Origin: Alphaproteobacteria bacterium
GTDB taxonomy: Bacteria > Pseudomonadota > Alphaproteobacteria > UBA6615
Direction: 5' to 3'
NCBI GenBank assembly: GCA_030831135.1
Contig: JAURLR010000353.1
Span: forward strand, 1-7,768
Length of the DNA stretch: 7,768 bases
The notes beneath the pieces were generated by a model. It had not been told where the DNA came from. It was given only the letters and a program-made list of their open reading frames with translations, and made no database searches. This document shows, piece by piece, positions 6,407 through 7,768 of the stretch. How positions within the stretch are numbered: the first letter of the stretch is position 1; each line of letters starts with the position of its first letter. The position numbers and the translations under genes are program-made.

Positions 6407-7435
6407 CTAGATTGCGACCAGTGCGTGGATCAGGTCCAGGTTTTCGGGCGACGGCTCGATTTCGCCGCGCCGGATCCGTTCCGTTACTTCGACGATGGCC
6501 GCATTGGCAGGGGCCGTCTGTCCGCGTCGGCTGAAGGTTTCGACCACAGCACCGTTCACATCGTTGGTCTCGCTCATCCGGTCCTTCTGGTGGTCCATCA
6601 GCACGGTCGTCAGGGTGTTTGGCCGGGTGAAGGACATCAGCTTATCGTGCAGCACTTCGAGAAGTTGGTTGGTGTTCTGCATGTCTTCCGGCGTCAGCCC
6701 GAAGATCGGCACGACGGGGTGGCCGCGCATTTCGCCAGCCGTCAAGGCTTCGCCGCCGGCCTTGAGCATGAGATCGCGCATGCCCGGCAGTTCGACGGCC
6801 TCGTCGATCGGTAGACCCACCAGCGCGGTGGTGGCGAGCGTCATCGCGTTGCTGACCAGCTTCATCCATTTGGCTGCCAGAATATCATCGGAGATTTCGA
6901 CCACCCCGGCATGGCGCATGATTTCGGCGATTTCCGGTTCGCGCCCGACCGTGGCCGGATCGGCGCTGCCGATGGCAAACCATGACCCGCCATCGGGCGG
7001 GGAAGAGCGCTTGATGATACCCGGCTCGTGCAGTTCCGAAGCTACCTCGATGACGCAGGCCATGGCCCGTTCCACACCGACCGCCCCGACCATCGCGTCG
7101 TAGCTCATCCCGTTCTGGACCCCGACGAGAATGCCGTCCTCGGCCAGATAGGGCGCGATCAGCCGTGCCGCCCAAGGCGTGTCATAGGCCTTGAACAGCA
7201 TCAGGACCACATCGAAGGGCTCGGTGAAGGTCGCCACATCGCACAGGTGATAGGCGTCCACGGCCTGTTCGATGGTTTCGCCCGGCATGTTGATGACGGC
7301 GCCGTTGGCCCGCAGGGCTTCCACATGGGCAGGCCACTGGTCGATCAGCTTGACGTCGAGCCCCGCGCGCACGAGATCGACGCCAATGGCAGTTCCGTTC
7401 GCCCCGGAACCCAGGATGGCGATCTTCTTGCTCAT
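6407..7435 (-). CDS. Ketopantoate reductase (PanE/ApbA) family dehydrogenase
   Basis: This is an NAD(P)H-dependent 2-oxoacid reductase-type protein with the ketopantoate reductase fold. The N-terminal Rossmann domain begins with IAILGSGANG, giving G9-x-G11-x-x-G14. KAYDT at 82-86 and QNGM at 107-110 fit the family's cofactor and substrate loops. In the C-terminal helical domain, KWMKLVSNAM (189-198) supplies Lys192, which fits the catalytic lysine, and Asn196. SETNDVNG (288-295) aligns with the ETD/EIDxxNG segment that holds the active-site Glu of E. coli PanE (here Glu289). At 342 residues it is some 40 longer than E. coli PanE (about 303), and its setting is not pantothenate biosynthesis. 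It is therefore more likely a paralogue acting on another 2-oxo or 3-hydroxy acid, so no gene symbol is given. ATG 7435-7433 has CGGAGAG about 4 nt upstream. The YciI gene lies 13 bp upstream, so the two probably form one operon. Confidence 0.9.
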   Translation of the reverse strand: MSKKIAILGSGANGTAIGVDLVRAGLDVKLIDQWPAHVEALRANGAVINMPGETIEQAVDAYHLCDVATFTEPFDVVLMLFKAYDTPWAARLIAPYLAEDGILVGVQNGMSYDAMVGAVGVERAMACVIEVASELHEPGIIKRSSPPDGGSWFAIGSADPATVGREPEIAEIMRHAGVVEISDDILAAKWMKLVSNAMTLATTALVGLPIDEAVELPGMRDLMLKAGGEALTAGEMRGHPVVPIFGLTPEDMQNTNQLLEVLHDKLMSFTRPNTLTTVLMDHQKDRMSETNDVNGAVVETFSRRGQTAPANAAIVEVTERIRRGEIEPSPENLDLIHALVAI

Positions 7436-7448
7436 GGAACTCTCCGTG

Positions 7449-7730
7449 TCAGGCGAGGGACTTCCCGTAGCGCCAGCGATAGATGTTGATCTCGTGGAAC
7501 ACGCCCGCAGCCGTCATGGGTTCTTCGCCGACGAGCTTTTCGGCGGCGGCACGATCCGCGACTTCGATGATGAACAGGCTGCCCAGCAGGTCGACACCGT
7601 CGTCGCTCCGCAACGGGCCATGGGCGATATACCGGTCGATGATCGAACCCTGATAGGTGTGGTGGGCGGCGGCGCTCTGCTTGCGCAGTTCCGGCGCGTT
7701 CGGGCCATCGATACATTCGCAGACGAACAT
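7449..7730 (-). CDS. YciI family protein
   Basis: This 93-residue cytoplasmic protein has the YciI ferredoxin-like alpha/beta fold. The pattern is an opening strand (MFVCECID, 1-8), then ELRKQSAAAHHTYQ (14-27) with His23/His24, GPLRSDDG (38-45) with Asp43/Asp44, a hydrophobic strand GSLFIIEV (50-57), DRAAAEKLVGEEP (59-71) and a final strand INIYRWRYG (81-89). YciI proteins carry a conserved His/Asp pair suggested to be catalytic, but most have no known reaction; some act as small dehalogenase- or isomerase-like enzymes in catabolic clusters. The length is normal for the family. ATG 7730-7728 gives the expected N-terminus, but no clear ribosome binding site precedes it. The frame stays open to the window edge, so a start further upstream or coupling to an upstream gene cannot be excluded. 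Its stop lies 13 bp before the dehydrogenase start. Confidence 0.85.
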   Translation of the reverse strand: MFVCECIDGPNAPELRKQSAAAHHTYQGSIIDRYIAHGPLRSDDGVDLLGSLFIIEVADRAAAEKLVGEEPMTAAGVFHEINIYRWRYGKSLA

Positions 7731-7768
7731 CTGCAGCGCCGGGTCGGGTTCCCGGTCGGACTGGGTCA

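Noticed and set aside
6365..6814. 149-codon plus-strand frame opposite the ketopantoate reductase-family gene
   Set aside because: It begins inside the hairpin repeat and is antisense to a gene with clear Rossmann and catalytic motifs. The translation shows no family pattern.
6407..7435. Assignment as panE of pantothenate biosynthesis
   Set aside because: The fold and catalytic residues fit, but the protein is longer than typical PanE and sits in an operon with YciI, so a paralogue with another substrate is equally or more likely.

Overview
The window looks like part of the chromosome of a high-GC alphaproteobacterium. The reasons are the GC-rich third codon positions, several GTG start codons, and a pair of GTCA(C/T)CCCGG-type hairpin repeats between two convergent genes, a kind of dispersed repeat I associate with alphaproteobacterial genomes. 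No species can be named from this sequence. There are no tRNA or rRNA genes, no CRISPR array, no transposase or integrase, and no phage gene.

Plus strand, 15-6280. The first gene is a LuxA-like flavin-dependent oxidoreductase (15-1064). A 163-bp spacer with a perfect 8+8 inverted repeat follows. Next is a full-length, form II CoxL-type molybdenum hydroxylase large subunit (1228-3555) and, 24 bp later, a ten-helix DMT/EamA transporter (3580-4524). A secreted protein of unknown function (4620-5237) comes next. Then there is a 50-codon remnant of a Gfo/Idh/MocA-type NAD(P)-dependent dehydrogenase (5283-5435). Its stop codon overlaps the start of a double-hotdog, MaoC-related acyl-CoA hydratase (5432-6280).

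The 126-bp convergent gap (6281-6406) holds a 92-bp element made of two hairpin arms in inverted orientation. It probably also separates transcription from the two sides.

Minus strand, 7730-6407. A small YciI-family protein (7730-7449) lies 13 bp upstream of a ketopantoate reductase (PanE/ApbA)-family dehydrogenase (7435-6407). The two probably form an operon that enters from the right edge.

Taken together this is an oxidative, probably catabolic, accessory neighbourhood: a flavin monooxygenase, a molybdenum hydroxylase, an acyl-CoA hydratase, a ketopantoate reductase-like dehydrogenase and a small-molecule permease. The substrate cannot be read from the sequence. The molybdenum subunit lacks its usual FAD and iron-sulfur partner genes in this window. 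I see no convincing new multi-gene system. The items most worth a second look are the truncated dehydrogenase fused by overlap to the hydratase gene, the two-armed repeat, the inverted repeat upstream of the coxL-like gene, and the unrecognised secreted protein.
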